Positions 34,590-43,044 of a stretch of 64,000 bases of DNA are shown piece by piece. The position numbers and the translations under genes are program-made. Source of the DNA: Amycolatopsis coloradensis (GTDB taxonomy: Bacteria; Actinomycetota; Actinomycetes; Mycobacteriales; Pseudonocardiaceae). The stretch is taken from NCBI RefSeq assembly GCF_001953865.1, contig NZ_MQUQ01000014.1, positions 180,849 to 244,848 of the forward strand, read 5' to 3'. The notes beneath the pieces are model-generated. The model was not told the DNA's origin. It did not search any database and saw only the letters and a program-made list of their open reading frames with translations. Position 1 is the first letter of the stretch, and every line of letters begins with the position of its first letter.

Positions 34590-36391
34590 CCGAGCCCCAC
34601 GGCCGGCCCGAACGCCGTCAGGGCGGTAGACGAAGGTTGCGGGAGGAGCCCGAGGAGACCAGCCTGCCGCCGGCCCCGCCTCGTCGCCGTCCCGACCCGC
34701 AACCGCCGGTGGAGCCCGTCGCCCGTCGGCGGCATGTCCGGCAGGAGCCCGACGAGGTTCCCCCGCCGGCGCCGCGTCGCCGCAGGGCCGCTCCCGAAGA
34801 ACTCCCGCCTCCGCCGCCCCGCGCGCAGCGTCCGGTTCCGAGGCGGGCCCCGGAACCGGCGGCACCGTTGCCTTCCACCGCGCCGCCTCCTCCCGTTCCA
34901 CCACGGCGGTCCCCCCAGCCGGGTGACCGGAGTCTCGGCATGCCCGCCTACGCCCAGGACGAGCCCCCGCGCCCCGGTCGCCGCAGGCGCCGCGAGGACG
35001 ACGGCCCGCTCCCGGACGAGCGGCCGACCGACATCATCCCCGCGATCCAGGAGGCGCCGATGGCCCGGCGCCCCGGCGCGGCTCCTCCGCCGCCTCAGGG
35101 CAGCGAAGAGGAATACGACGAGATCTTCGGCGAAGACGCGTACGACGACTATGACGAGTACGACGACTACGAGGATTACGAAGACGAGCAGGACTTCGAG
35201 GACGAAGACCGCGCCGAGCCCGAACGCATCGAAGACGAGCGCCCGGACCGCAAGGGACCGCCGCCCAAGAAGCGCAAGAAGAAGCGCGCGCTGGGCTGGG
35301 TCGCCGCGCTGGCCGTGCTCGTCCTGCTCGCCGGTGGCGCCTATTACGGCTTCACCGAGATCTTCGGCTACGACGACTACGAAGGCAGCGGCGAAGGCGA
35401 CGTCCTCGTCCAGGTGGAGAAGGGTGACTCGACGTCGGCGATCGGCAACCGGCTGCAAGCGGCCGGGGTGGTCGCCAGCGGCAAGGCGTTCGTGAAGGCG
35501 GGCGAGGACAACACCGCCGTCTCGCGGCTCCAGCAGGGCTACTACGTCATGAAGACGAAGATGTCCGGCGCCAGCGCGGTCGAGAAGATGACGGCGGCCG
35601 CCTCCAAGGTCGGCCAGGTCGAGATCCGGCCGTACACCCAGTTCCACGACATCACCCAGCCCGACGGCAAGGTGACGCCCGGGGTGTACACGTTGCTGTC
35701 CAAGGCTTCCTGCGCGGATTTGAACGGCACGAGCACTTGCATCCCGGTCGAAGAACTGCGGAAGACGATCGAGAACGCGGATCTGGCACAGCTGGGCGTG
35801 CCGCCGTGGGCCGTCGCGTCCGCCACCAAGGCCGAGCACAAGGACCGGCGGCTCGAAGGGCTCATCGCGCCGGGCATCTTCAACGTCAAGCCCGGATGGA
35901 CGGCCGAAGAGCTGCTCACCGACGTCGTGAAGATCTCGGCGAAGCGCATCCTCGACGCCGGGCTCAGCGAGCAGTCGAAGGGCGCGGGCAAGACCCCTTA
36001 CGAGACGCTCGTTATCGCCTCGATCATCGAACGCGAGGCGGTGAAGGCCGACTTCGAGAAGATCTCGCGAGTCATCTACAACCGGCTCGACGAGAAGATG
36101 CGCCTCGAGATGGACTCGACCATCAACTACGTCCTCGACCGGCCGACTTTGCTCACCAAACCCGAAGAACGGGATAAAGCGGGCGCCTACAACACCTACA
36201 AGTCGGTCGGCCTGACCCCGACGCCGATCGCGGTCCCAAGCGCGGAAGCGATCCAGGCCGCGCTGAAGCCGGCGGCGGGGGAGTGGCTGTTCTTCGTCAA
36301 ATGCGAGAAGAACGGACTCTCCTGCTTCGCGGTGAATTTCGACGACCACCGGAAGAACCGAGATGACGCGGAGAGGCGCGGTGTCATCTGA
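34586..36391 (+). CDS. mltG: Endolytic murein transglycosylase MltG (YceG) with long cytoplasmic N-terminus
   Basis: 601 residues. About 230 N-terminal residues are disordered: Pro/Arg blocks followed by a very acidic Asp/Glu/Tyr stretch (about 170-220) and a Lys/Arg patch. Then one transmembrane helix (about 234-256), a LysM-like region and the YceG catalytic domain with ASIIEREA (Glu482 expected catalytic) and DSTINYVL. MltG cuts nascent glycan strands and sets their length at the membrane. Compared with E. coli MltG the cytoplasmic tail is greatly extended, as in other actinobacteria. Confidence 0.92.
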   Translation: MTEPHGRPERRQGGRRRLREEPEETSLPPAPPRRRPDPQPPVEPVARRRHVRQEPDEVPPPAPRRRRAAPEELPPPPPRAQRPVPRRAPEPAAPLPSTAPPPPVPPRRSPQPGDRSLGMPAYAQDEPPRPGRRRRREDDGPLPDERPTDIIPAIQEAPMARRPGAAPPPPQGSEEEYDEIFGEDAYDDYDEYDDYEDYEDEQDFEDEDRAEPERIEDERPDRKGPPPKKRKKKRALGWVAALAVLVLLAGGAYYGFTEIFGYDDYEGSGEGDVLVQVEKGDSTSAIGNRLQAAGVVASGKAFVKAGEDNTAVSRLQQGYYVMKTKMSGASAVEKMTAAASKVGQVEIRPYTQFHDITQPDGKVTPGVYTLLSKASCADLNGTSTCIPVEELRKTIENADLAQLGVPPWAVASATKAEHKDRRLEGLIAPGIFNVKPGWTAEELLTDVVKISAKRILDAGLSEQSKGAGKTPYETLVIASIIEREAVKADFEKISRVIYNRLDEKMRLEMDSTINYVLDRPTLLTKPEERDKAGAYNTYKSVGLTPTPIAVPSAEAIQAALKPAAGEWLFFVKCEKNGLSCFAVNFDDHRKNRDDAERRGVI

Positions 36392-37235
36392 CCGCAAGGC
36401 CGCGATCCTCGGGAGACCGGTCGAACATTCGCTCTCGCCCGTGTTGCACGGCGCCGCGTTCCGCGCGCTGGGCCTGGACGGCTGGAGCTACGAGCGGGTC
36501 GAGATGGACGGTCCCGGGCTGCCCGCGTTCGTCGACGGCCTCGGTCCGGAGTGGACCGGGCTCTCGGTGACGATGCCAGGGAAACGGGCCGCGCTGGAGT
36601 ACGCCGACGAGGTCACGCCGCGCGCGGCCGCGGTCGGCGCGGCGAACACGCTGGTCCGCGGGGAAACCGGCTGGCTCGCCGACTGCACCGACGTCGACGG
36701 TGTCACCGAGGCACTGCGGATCGCCGGTGACTACTCGCCCGGCGAGGACGACGCGGCCGTGATTCTCGGTGCGGGCGGCACGGCCGCCGCGGCGGCCGTC
36801 GGACTTGCCTCGCTCGGCGTGCGTACGGTGCGGCTCGTCGTGCGGGATCCGGCGCGGGCCACGGAAACGGTCGAGGCGGCGAAGCGGGCGGAGCTGGACG
36901 TCGAAGTCCTCCGCTGGGCTGACGCCGACTTCGGGAAGATCGCGGCGGACTCGGCGGTGCTGGTGAACACCGTGCCCCCGGACGCCGTCCGGCCGCATCT
37001 GGCGGAGCTGGCAGGCGTCGGCTGCGTCCTCGACGTCATCTATCACCCTTGGCCGACCGCGCTCGCCGAAGCCGTCGCCGAGCGGGGCGGGCGGCTGGCG
37101 ACCGGACTGGACATGTTGCTGCACCAGGCTTTCGGGCAGTCCGAGTACTTCACCGGGCAGCCCGCGCCACGCGTGGCGATGCGGGACGCCCTCCGGGAAG
37201 CGACCGGCGGGATCCTTTCGCTGCCGATCGGCTGA
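36381..37235 (+). CDS. aroE: Shikimate dehydrogenase
   Basis: 284 residues. Substrate site GRPVEHSLSPVLHGAAF, catalytic Lys in LSVTMPGKRAALEY, the NADP loop ILGAGGTAAAAA and the C-terminal LLHQAFGQSEYFTG. Reduces 3-dehydroshikimate to shikimate. GTG 36381 is preferred for the GGAGAGG just upstream; ATG 36363 would add six residues. It overlaps mltG by 11 nt. The rest of the pathway lies 16 kb away in this window. Confidence 0.93.
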   Translation: MSSDRKAAILGRPVEHSLSPVLHGAAFRALGLDGWSYERVEMDGPGLPAFVDGLGPEWTGLSVTMPGKRAALEYADEVTPRAAAVGAANTLVRGETGWLADCTDVDGVTEALRIAGDYSPGEDDAAVILGAGGTAAAAAVGLASLGVRTVRLVVRDPARATETVEAAKRAELDVEVLRWADADFGKIAADSAVLVNTVPPDAVRPHLAELAGVGCVLDVIYHPWPTALAEAVAERGGRLATGLDMLLHQAFGQSEYFTGQPAPRVAMRDALREATGGILSLPIG

Positions 37236-37293
37236 CAAGATCGGTTTCGTTCGATAATCTGGTCGACTGCCTTGAGAGAGGAACAAGGGGTCG

Positions 37294-38544
37294 ATGCCCA
37301 AACCCGATCGAGACGACTACACCGAAGACGACATCAACACCATATGGGTCGATCAGGCTCCGGTACTGAATTCCACTGTCATCCTGGCCGAATACGACCC
37401 GGAGTGGCCCGAACTGTTCGAGCGGGAAGCCAGGCGCATCAGGGGGATCCTGGGGGAGCGCGCGCTGGTGCTGGAGCACGTCGGCTCCACGTCGGTGCCC
37501 GGGCTCTGCGCGAAACCGATCATCGACATCATGCTCATCGTCGCGGATTCGAACGACGAGAGCGCGTACGTGCCGCAGTTGGAGGCGGAGGGCTACAAGC
37601 TCGTCATCCGCGAGCCCGAGTGGGAGAAGCACCGGAGCTTCAAGGGCCCGGACACCAACATCAACCTGCACGTCTACTCGCCGGACAACGGCCAGATCGA
37701 GCGCTACCGCCTCTTTCGCGACCGGCTGATCGCGCACGAGGACGAACTGAAGCTCTACGAGGCCAAGAAACGCGAACTGGCCGCGCGCACCTGGAAGTAC
37801 ATCCAGCACTACGCCGACGCCAAGACCGAGGTGATCGACGAGATCATCGAACGGGCCCGCGCCGCCCAATACGACGGTTTCGCCCGGCTCTACGCCGCGC
37901 ACGCCGAAACCAGCAGCACCAACGTCCACTACGACCGCCCCGCCATCGTCGAACTGGCCGGTGACGTGGCGGGCAAGCGGATCCTGGACGTCGGCTGCGC
38001 GGCGGGCCACCTCAGCGCGCTGCTCGCCGCGAAGGGCGCCGACGTCCTTGGCGTCGACGCGAGCGCGGGCATGGTCGCCGTCGCACGGGAGAAGTTCGGG
38101 GACGTCGCGAAGTTCGAGACGGCCGATGTCACCCGTCCGTTGACGTTCTTGGAGGACGATTCCATCGACGTCATCACGGCGTCGCTGGTGTTGCACTACC
38201 TGAAAGAGTGGGCGCCGGCGCTGGCGGAGTTCAAGCGAGTGCTGAAGCCGGGCGGGCTGCTGGTGTTCTCCGTGCACCATCCCGCCGAAGACTGGCGCTG
38301 GTTCGAGAAGCGGAACTACTTCGAGCTGGAACTGCTGGAGGACGAATTCCCGCAGGGCCGGAAAGTGCGGTTCTACCGGCGGCCGCTGAGCTGGACGTTC
38401 GGTGCCGTGCGGGACGCCGGGTTCACCGTCGACAGGCTGGTGGAGCCGATGCCGGAGGAGTCGATCGCCGAATCCGACCCGCGCTGGTACGCGAACCTGC
38501 GGACGAAGCCGCGGTTCCTGTATTTCCGGACGGTGAGCGGCTAG
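37294..38544 (+). CDS. GrpB/UPF0157-methyltransferase fusion protein
   Basis: 416 residues with two domains. Residues about 25-185 are a GrpB/UPF0157 nucleotidyltransferase-like domain (LEHVGSTSVPGLCAKPIIDIML). Residues about 195-416 are a class I SAM methyltransferase with GKRILDVGCAAGHLSALLA, GVDAS and LVLHYLKEWAPAL. The two usually occur as separate proteins. The GrpB domain resembles minimal nucleotidyltransferases, so the fusion may couple nucleotidylation and methylation of one substrate, but this is inference. ATG start with GAGAGGAA upstream. Confidence 0.82.
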   Translation: MPKPDRDDYTEDDINTIWVDQAPVLNSTVILAEYDPEWPELFEREARRIRGILGERALVLEHVGSTSVPGLCAKPIIDIMLIVADSNDESAYVPQLEAEGYKLVIREPEWEKHRSFKGPDTNINLHVYSPDNGQIERYRLFRDRLIAHEDELKLYEAKKRELAARTWKYIQHYADAKTEVIDEIIERARAAQYDGFARLYAAHAETSSTNVHYDRPAIVELAGDVAGKRILDVGCAAGHLSALLAAKGADVLGVDASAGMVAVAREKFGDVAKFETADVTRPLTFLEDDSIDVITASLVLHYLKEWAPALAEFKRVLKPGGLLVFSVHHPAEDWRWFEKRNYFELELLEDEFPQGRKVRFYRRPLSWTFGAVRDAGFTVDRLVEPMPEESIAESDPRWYANLRTKPRFLYFRTVSG

Positions 38545-38579
38545 TCATCTGCTCGGTACGGCGCCCTTGTCGTCTGAAG

Positions 38580-38633
38580 TACATGAAGGCCCCCTTGCTT
38601 GCGCCTAGGTACAGGAAGGGGTCCTTGACGAAG
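38580..38633. repeat. Family B palindromic repeat, copy 1
   Basis: Within the 404-nt gene-free gap 38545-38948. Imperfect hairpin around the loop TTGCGCCTAGGTAC. About 47 nt from 38580 are identical to copy 2 at 38800-38853, 220 bp away. The stem is less complete here because the right arm diverges after GGGGTCCTTG. Confidence 0.75.
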
Positions 38634-38799
38634 TCGAGATCTCGGAGGTTACGCGACTTTCCTGCACTGTCGCGGGGTTGAGCGCACCGATGGCCGAGCT
38701 TGATCAACGAAAGATCGGGGATAAGTCACTCAGAACTCGACCACCGCAGGCAAGAGCAGCGTCAACCACCTATGCGACTTTGCCGGGCGTTGCGCCTAG

Positions 38800-38853
38800 G
38801 TACATGAAGGCCCCCTTGCTTGCGCCTAGGTACAGGAAGGGGTCCTTCATGTA
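38800..38853. repeat. Family B palindromic repeat, copy 2
   Basis: Hairpin with arms GTACATGAAGGCCCCCTT and AAGGGGTCCTTCATGTAC (one G-T wobble). Loop contains TTGCGCCTAGGTAC. Sits about 100 nt beyond the end of the TetR gene on its downstream side. Nothing else is recognisable between 38634 and 38799. Confidence 0.75.
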
Positions 38854-38948
38854 CTGGAAGAGGCGTCTTCACGCGCTACTGTTGTGACTGCTGGTGGTCC
38901 TGTGGCGAACGTGGCGATCACGTGGACCGGGTCTTGGTCATGAGCGGG

Positions 38949-39620
38949 CTAAGCGCGATCGTCCGGCTTCGAGAGGTCCCGGATCAGCGAGACGATCTCC
39001 CGGCTCACCGGCCGCAGCACCCGCAGTCGCGACAGTCCCACCAGCCGCGCGATCAGCGGCACCGTCCGCTCCACCAGCACCCGGCTCCGCTTCTGCTCGC
39101 GCGACCGGTCGTGGACCCAGAACAGCACGACGCCCATCTGGTACAGCCACAGCAGGTCGGGCAGCTCGTCGCGCAGTTCCGGGTCGAGTTTGACGTCGGA
39201 GTCGGCGATGACGTCGCGCATCAGGCTGACGGAGGCGTTCCGAGCGGGCGACGATTCCTCGCTGAACGGGCTCAGCGGCGAGTCCGGGTCGGCGGCGTTG
39301 ACGAACAGTTGAGTGCCGAAGCGGTGATACGGCTCGGCGACGTCGAGCCAGGTGAGCAGGACCGTCTTGAGCCGGGCGCTGAAGTCCCGCTCACCTTCGA
39401 TCGCCTGACGCACCTTCGTCAGGTGCGCGTTGGCTATCTCGTCGTAGAAACCCTGGATCAGCTGGTCTTTCGAGGCGAAGTAGTAGTAGGCGTTCCCGAC
39501 CGACACGCCCGCTTCGCCCGCGATGGCCCGCATGGTCGTGCGGTCGTAGCCGTTCTCGGCGAACATCCGCAACGCGGTCGCCACGATCAGCGACCTGGTT
39601 TCCTCACTCTTCGCCACCAT
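38949..39620 (-). CDS. TetR-family transcriptional regulator
   Basis: 223 residues. N-terminal TetR helix-turn-helix (RSLIVATALRMFAENGYDRTTMRAIAGEAGVSVGNAYYYF region), then an all-helical ligand/dimer domain. It lies 14 nt after the small membrane-protein gene on the same strand, so the two form an operon. Twin palindromes upstream of that operon are its likely operators, giving autoregulation. Confidence 0.87.
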   Translation of the reverse strand: MVAKSEETRSLIVATALRMFAENGYDRTTMRAIAGEAGVSVGNAYYYFASKDQLIQGFYDEIANAHLTKVRQAIEGERDFSARLKTVLLTWLDVAEPYHRFGTQLFVNAADPDSPLSPFSEESSPARNASVSLMRDVIADSDVKLDPELRDELPDLLWLYQMGVVLFWVHDRSREQKRSRVLVERTVPLIARLVGLSRLRVLRPVSREIVSLIRDLSKPDDRA

Positions 39621-39634
39621 TGCACGTTATCCGG

Positions 39635-40057
39635 TCAGGGCGCCGGATGTGGAGCGGGCGCCGGGTAGCCGGGGTGGGGCGGCGGCATCGGCACGGGCCG
39701 GGCGGCGGCGTGGTTCAGGTGCTTGCGCCGGATTCCGTTGAACACCAGCACGTTCCCGACGTGCATCACGCCGAGCACGAGCGCCACGGTGCCGACCTTG
39801 ACCGACAGCATCTCGAAGACGTCGCGAGCGTCGAGGACGGTGTCGTCGCTGGTCAGGAACAGGGTGACGAAACCCAGGCTGACCAGGTAGAACCCGACGA
39901 CGAGCAGCTGGTTGACCGAACGCGCCAATGCCTGCTTGTCCTGGAAGACGTCTTCCAGGAACGTCTTGCCGTGCCTGCTCAGCGTGCGGGCGACCAGCAC
40001 GGTCAAGGGGATGGTGATGGCCAGGTAGAGCGCGTAGGCCACTACTACGGGTTGCAT
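39635..40057 (-). CDS. Small integral membrane protein in a TetR-controlled operon
   Basis: 140 residues with three to four transmembrane helices (starting VVAYALYLAITIPLTVLVA), a cytoplasmic loop HGKTFLEDVFQDKQALARSVN, and a Pro/His-rich tail. No function recognised. ATG at 40057 has AAGGAGG immediately upstream. First gene of the operon with TetR; operator 1 begins 10 nt before the start and overlaps the ribosome-binding site. Confidence 0.75.
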   Translation of the reverse strand: MQPVVVAYALYLAITIPLTVLVARTLSRHGKTFLEDVFQDKQALARSVNQLLVVGFYLVSLGFVTLFLTSDDTVLDARDVFEMLSVKVGTVALVLGVMHVGNVLVFNGIRRKHLNHAAARPVPMPPPHPGYPAPAPHPAP

Positions 40058-40066
40058 GGGGCCTCC

Positions 40067-40085
40067 TTTTGAACGTGTTCAAGAG
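40067..40085. promoter_or_regulatory. TetR operator 1
   Basis: TTTTGAACGTGTTCAAGAG: arms TTGAAC/GTTCAA with a 2-nt centre. It lies against the ribosome-binding site of the membrane-protein gene. Confidence 0.7.
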
Positions 40086-40100
40086 GAACCGTAGTCCAGG

Positions 40101-40119
40101 TTTTGAACACGTTCAAGAG
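40101..40119. promoter_or_regulatory. TetR operator 2
   Basis: TTTTGAACACGTTCAAGAG, the same 19 bases as operator 1 except for the two central positions, 34 bp centre to centre. Two such copies suggest cooperative binding by two TetR dimers. It also sits about 77 nt upstream of the divergent exported-protein gene. Confidence 0.7.
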
Positions 40120-40195
40120 CTGCTGTTCACCTGAAGCTCACCCAGGGGGCCGCGCGGGATGCGTAAGGTCGCACGGGAATCTGGGAGGTAAGACC

Positions 40196-41395
40196 GTGAA
40201 ACGCATCGCCGCCGTGCTCACCTCGGGCGCCTTGCTCGCCGGGACGCTGCTGGCCGCCACCCCGGCGGAAGCCACCGTCGGACAGAACGTCCGCTTCGCG
40301 ACGTACAACGCTTCGCTCAACCGCGGAGCCGCGGGCCAGCTGGTGACCGACCTGTCGCAGCCGGGCAACGCGCAGGCGAACGAGGTCGCCGAGGTGATCC
40401 AGCGCAACCGGCCGGACGTGCTGCTGATCAACGAGTTCGACTACGTGCCGGAGAACCGCGCCGCGAACCTGTTTCGCGAGAACTACCTGAAGCGCGGTCA
40501 GAACGGCGCCGCGCCGATCGACTACCCGTACGCCTTCACCGCGCCGTCGAACACCGGCGTCGCGACCGGGTTCGACCTCGACCGCAACGGCCAGGTCGGC
40601 GGGGGGAACGACGCACACGGCTTCGGCCTCTTCGAGGGCCAGTACGGCATGCTCGTGCTGTCCAAATACCCCATCGACACCAAGAGCGTGCGGACCTTCC
40701 AGAAGTTCCTCTGGAAGGACATGCCGGGCGCGCTGCTCCCGGACGACCCGGCCACCCCGGCGCCGGACGACTGGTACTCGCCGCGGGCACTCGACGTGCT
40801 GCGCCTGTCGTCGAAGTCCCACTGGGACGTCCCCGTCCGGGTCGGCCGGTCCACCGTGCACTTCCTGACCGCCCACCCGACACCGCCCACCTTCGACGGC
40901 CCCGAAGACCGCAACGGCACCCGCAACAACGACGAGATCCGTTTCTGGGCGGACTACGTGACCCCGGGCAAGGGTCGCTACATCTACGACGACAGCGGCC
41001 GTCGCGGCGGCCTGGGCACGCACGAAAAGTTCGTCATCGCGGGCGACTACAACTCCGACCCGCTCGACGGCGACAGCGTCCCCGGCGCGATCTCCCGCCT
41101 GCTGAACGCGCCTCGTGTCATCGAGACGCGTCCGGGCAGCGAAGGCGCGGTGCGTGCCGCACAGGACCAGGCAGGCGCCAACATCGGCCAGAAGGGCGAC
41201 CCCTTCTTCGACACCGGCGACTTCAACGACAACGCGCCGGGGAACCTGCGGATCGACTACGTCCTGCCGTCGAAGGGCCTGTTCCCCTGGCCTGCCGAGG
41301 TTTTCTGGCCGCTGCCCGATTCACCGCTGGCCCGGCTCAACGACGCCTCGGACCACCATCTGGCGCGGGTCGACGTGTTCGTCGGTCGCTGGTAG
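40196..41395 (+). CDS. Exported endonuclease/exonuclease/phosphatase-fold protein
   Basis: 399 residues. Sec signal (VKRIAAVLTSGALLAGTLLAATPAEA), then an EEP fold: FATYNASLNRG, LLINEFDYVPENRA, FLTAHPTPP, FVIAGDYNSDPLDGDS and the terminal DASDHHLARVDVF His pair. Extracellular phosphodiesterase or phosphatase of unknown substrate; nucleic acids or phospholipids are possible. GTG 40196 is chosen for GGGAGGTAAG 6 nt upstream. Divergent from the TetR operon. Confidence 0.83.
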   Translation: MKRIAAVLTSGALLAGTLLAATPAEATVGQNVRFATYNASLNRGAAGQLVTDLSQPGNAQANEVAEVIQRNRPDVLLINEFDYVPENRAANLFRENYLKRGQNGAAPIDYPYAFTAPSNTGVATGFDLDRNGQVGGGNDAHGFGLFEGQYGMLVLSKYPIDTKSVRTFQKFLWKDMPGALLPDDPATPAPDDWYSPRALDVLRLSSKSHWDVPVRVGRSTVHFLTAHPTPPTFDGPEDRNGTRNNDEIRFWADYVTPGKGRYIYDDSGRRGGLGTHEKFVIAGDYNSDPLDGDSVPGAISRLLNAPRVIETRPGSEGAVRAAQDQAGANIGQKGDPFFDTGDFNDNAPGNLRIDYVLPSKGLFPWPAEVFWPLPDSPLARLNDASDHHLARVDVFVGRW

Positions 41396-41398
41396 GTC

Positions 41399-42055
41399 TC
41401 AGACCGAAACCGGCGGATTGCAGTGGGCGCCGATCCGGGCCTTGCCCGGGCCGGTGAGCGCGGCGAGGCCGGTGCCCCGGCCGGTCGCCACCAAGAGCAG
41501 GTCGGCGAGCGGGCCCCGCACTTCGCGGGGCCCCTCGCCGCCGGTCCAGCCGGCGTCGGTGGCGATCATCCTCACCCCCTTGCAGCGCTTGCGGGCGCCC
41601 CAGAACGGGCTGGCGAGGATGTGCTCCAGCGACGCGATCGCCGGCTCCACGGGCATGGGCCGGGTGCGGCCCAGCGGGCGGACGATGTCCTGGCCGTGGA
41701 TGAGCACGTCGGCGAGCGGGTCGATCGGTTTGGCGCCGGGGGAGCGGCGGTCCGAACCGGCGTCCTCCCGGATCTGGGCGACGAGTTCGGCTGGGGAGAA
41801 CCGGGTGGCGTGGCCGATGGCCTGATCGGCGGTCATCCGGTCCCAATTCCCCTTCGCCTTGATGGCGCCCAGGATGGTGTCCTTGAGGCCGGTCCTCGGC
41901 GAGAGCGCCAGGTGGGCGGCCATTTCGTGGACGGTCCATTTCGGGCACAGGGTGTCCGCCGACCAGTCCTTCTCATCGAGCCCTTCGAGCAGCTCCGCCA
42001 CGCTCAGCCGCTCGGCCTCGGTCCAGGCCAGGATCTTGCTCTCGTCCACGTCCAT
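41399..42055 (-). CDS. DinB/mycothiol maleylpyruvate isomerase-type protein
   Basis: 218 residues, four-helix DinB-like fold. WTVHEMAAHLALSPRTG and DVLIHGQDIVRPLG supply the His residues of the metal site typical of MDMPI-N proteins. These use or are thought to use mycothiol, the actinobacterial thiol. ATG 42055 has GGGAGG upstream and is preferred to in-frame starts up to 42088. Its stop is only 3 nt from that of the convergent EEP gene. Confidence 0.78.
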   Translation of the reverse strand: MDVDESKILAWTEAERLSVAELLEGLDEKDWSADTLCPKWTVHEMAAHLALSPRTGLKDTILGAIKAKGNWDRMTADQAIGHATRFSPAELVAQIREDAGSDRRSPGAKPIDPLADVLIHGQDIVRPLGRTRPMPVEPAIASLEHILASPFWGARKRCKGVRMIATDAGWTGGEGPREVRGPLADLLLVATGRGTGLAALTGPGKARIGAHCNPPVSV

Positions 42056-42102
42056 CTCGTCCTCCCCGGGTAGCCCGCGAGCCAGCACCCTAGCCTGGGT
42101 GT

Positions 42103-43044
42103 ATGAAGATCGCGATTCTTGACGACTACCAGGAAGTGGCGCTCGGCTTCGGGGACTGGGCCTCCCTCGGCGCCGAGATCGAGGTGTTCACCGAACCGTT
42201 CCTGGACGCCGCCGACGTGGTGGCCCGCCTGCGGGAGTTCGACGTCGTGGTCGCGATGCGCGAGCGCACCCGCTTCCCCGCCGAAGTCCTCGACCGGTTG
42301 CCCGCGCTCGAGCTGCTGGTGAGCACCGGCCACCGCAACGCCGCGATCGACGTGGCCGCCGCCCGGCGCAACGGCGTGGTCGTCTCCTCCACCGGCTACA
42401 TCGCGGCCCCGGCGGCCGAGCACACCTGGGCGCTGATCCTCGCCGCCGCGCGGAACGTGCCGGCGGAGTCGGAGAACATGCGCGACGGCGGCTGGCAGAC
42501 CACGGTCGGCACGATCCTGCACGGCAAGACCCTCGGCCTGCTCGGGCTCGGCAGGCTCGGCGCCGGCGCGGCCAAGATCGGACAGGCGTTCGGGATGGAG
42601 ACCATCGCCTGGAGCCAGAACCTGACCCGGGAGAAGGCCGATCCTCACGGCGTGACGGCGGTGTCGAAGGACGACTTGTTCGCCCGCGCGGACGTCCTGT
42701 CGGTCCATCTGGTGCTCAGCGACCGCAGCCGCGGACTGGTCGGCGCGCCGGAACTCGCCGCGATGAAGCCGACGGCGATCCTCGTCAACACCTCGCGCGG
42801 GCCGATCGTGGACGAAGTCGCGCTGGTGGACGCCTTGCGCCGCAAGGAGATCGCGGTCGCGGCGCTCGATGTCTACGACGTCGAGCCGCTGCCGTCGGAG
42901 CATCCACTGAGGACACTGGACAACGTCGTGCTCACCCCGCACATCGGCTACGTCACCCGCGAGGCCTACGAGATCTTCTATCGCGACGCGGTCGAGGACA
43001 TCGCGGCCTTCCAGGCGGGTTCGCCGATCCGCGTCATGGAGTGA
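42103..43044 (+). CDS. D-2-hydroxyacid dehydrogenase family protein
   Basis: 313 residues. NAD-binding loop GLLGLGRLGAGAAKIG, the catalytic Arg segment ILVNTSRGPIVDEVAL, Glu in DVYDVEPLPSEHPL and the catalytic His in LTPHIGYVT. It oxidises or reduces a 2-hydroxy acid; phosphoglycerate or formate dehydrogenase relatives are similar and the substrate cannot be told. It overlaps the convergent serine-hydrolase gene by 11 nt. Confidence 0.88.
   Translation: MKIAILDDYQEVALGFGDWASLGAEIEVFTEPFLDAADVVARLREFDVVVAMRERTRFPAEVLDRLPALELLVSTGHRNAAIDVAAARRNGVVVSSTGYIAAPAAEHTWALILAAARNVPAESENMRDGGWQTTVGTILHGKTLGLLGLGRLGAGAAKIGQAFGMETIAWSQNLTREKADPHGVTAVSKDDLFARADVLSVHLVLSDRSRGLVGAPELAAMKPTAILVNTSRGPIVDEVALVDALRRKEIAVAALDVYDVEPLPSEHPLRTLDNVVLTPHIGYVTREAYEIFYRDAVEDIAAFQAGSPIRVME

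Noticed and set aside
38678..38887. 69-codon ORF across the family B repeats
   Set aside because: Most of its length is the palindromic repeat, so it is not a gene.
40067..40119. Reading the TTGAAC-N2-GTTCAA sites as LexA boxes
   Set aside because: The SOS box has TCGAAC arms and a 4-nt centre; these have TTGAAC arms, a 2-nt centre and a TetR gene in the same operon.
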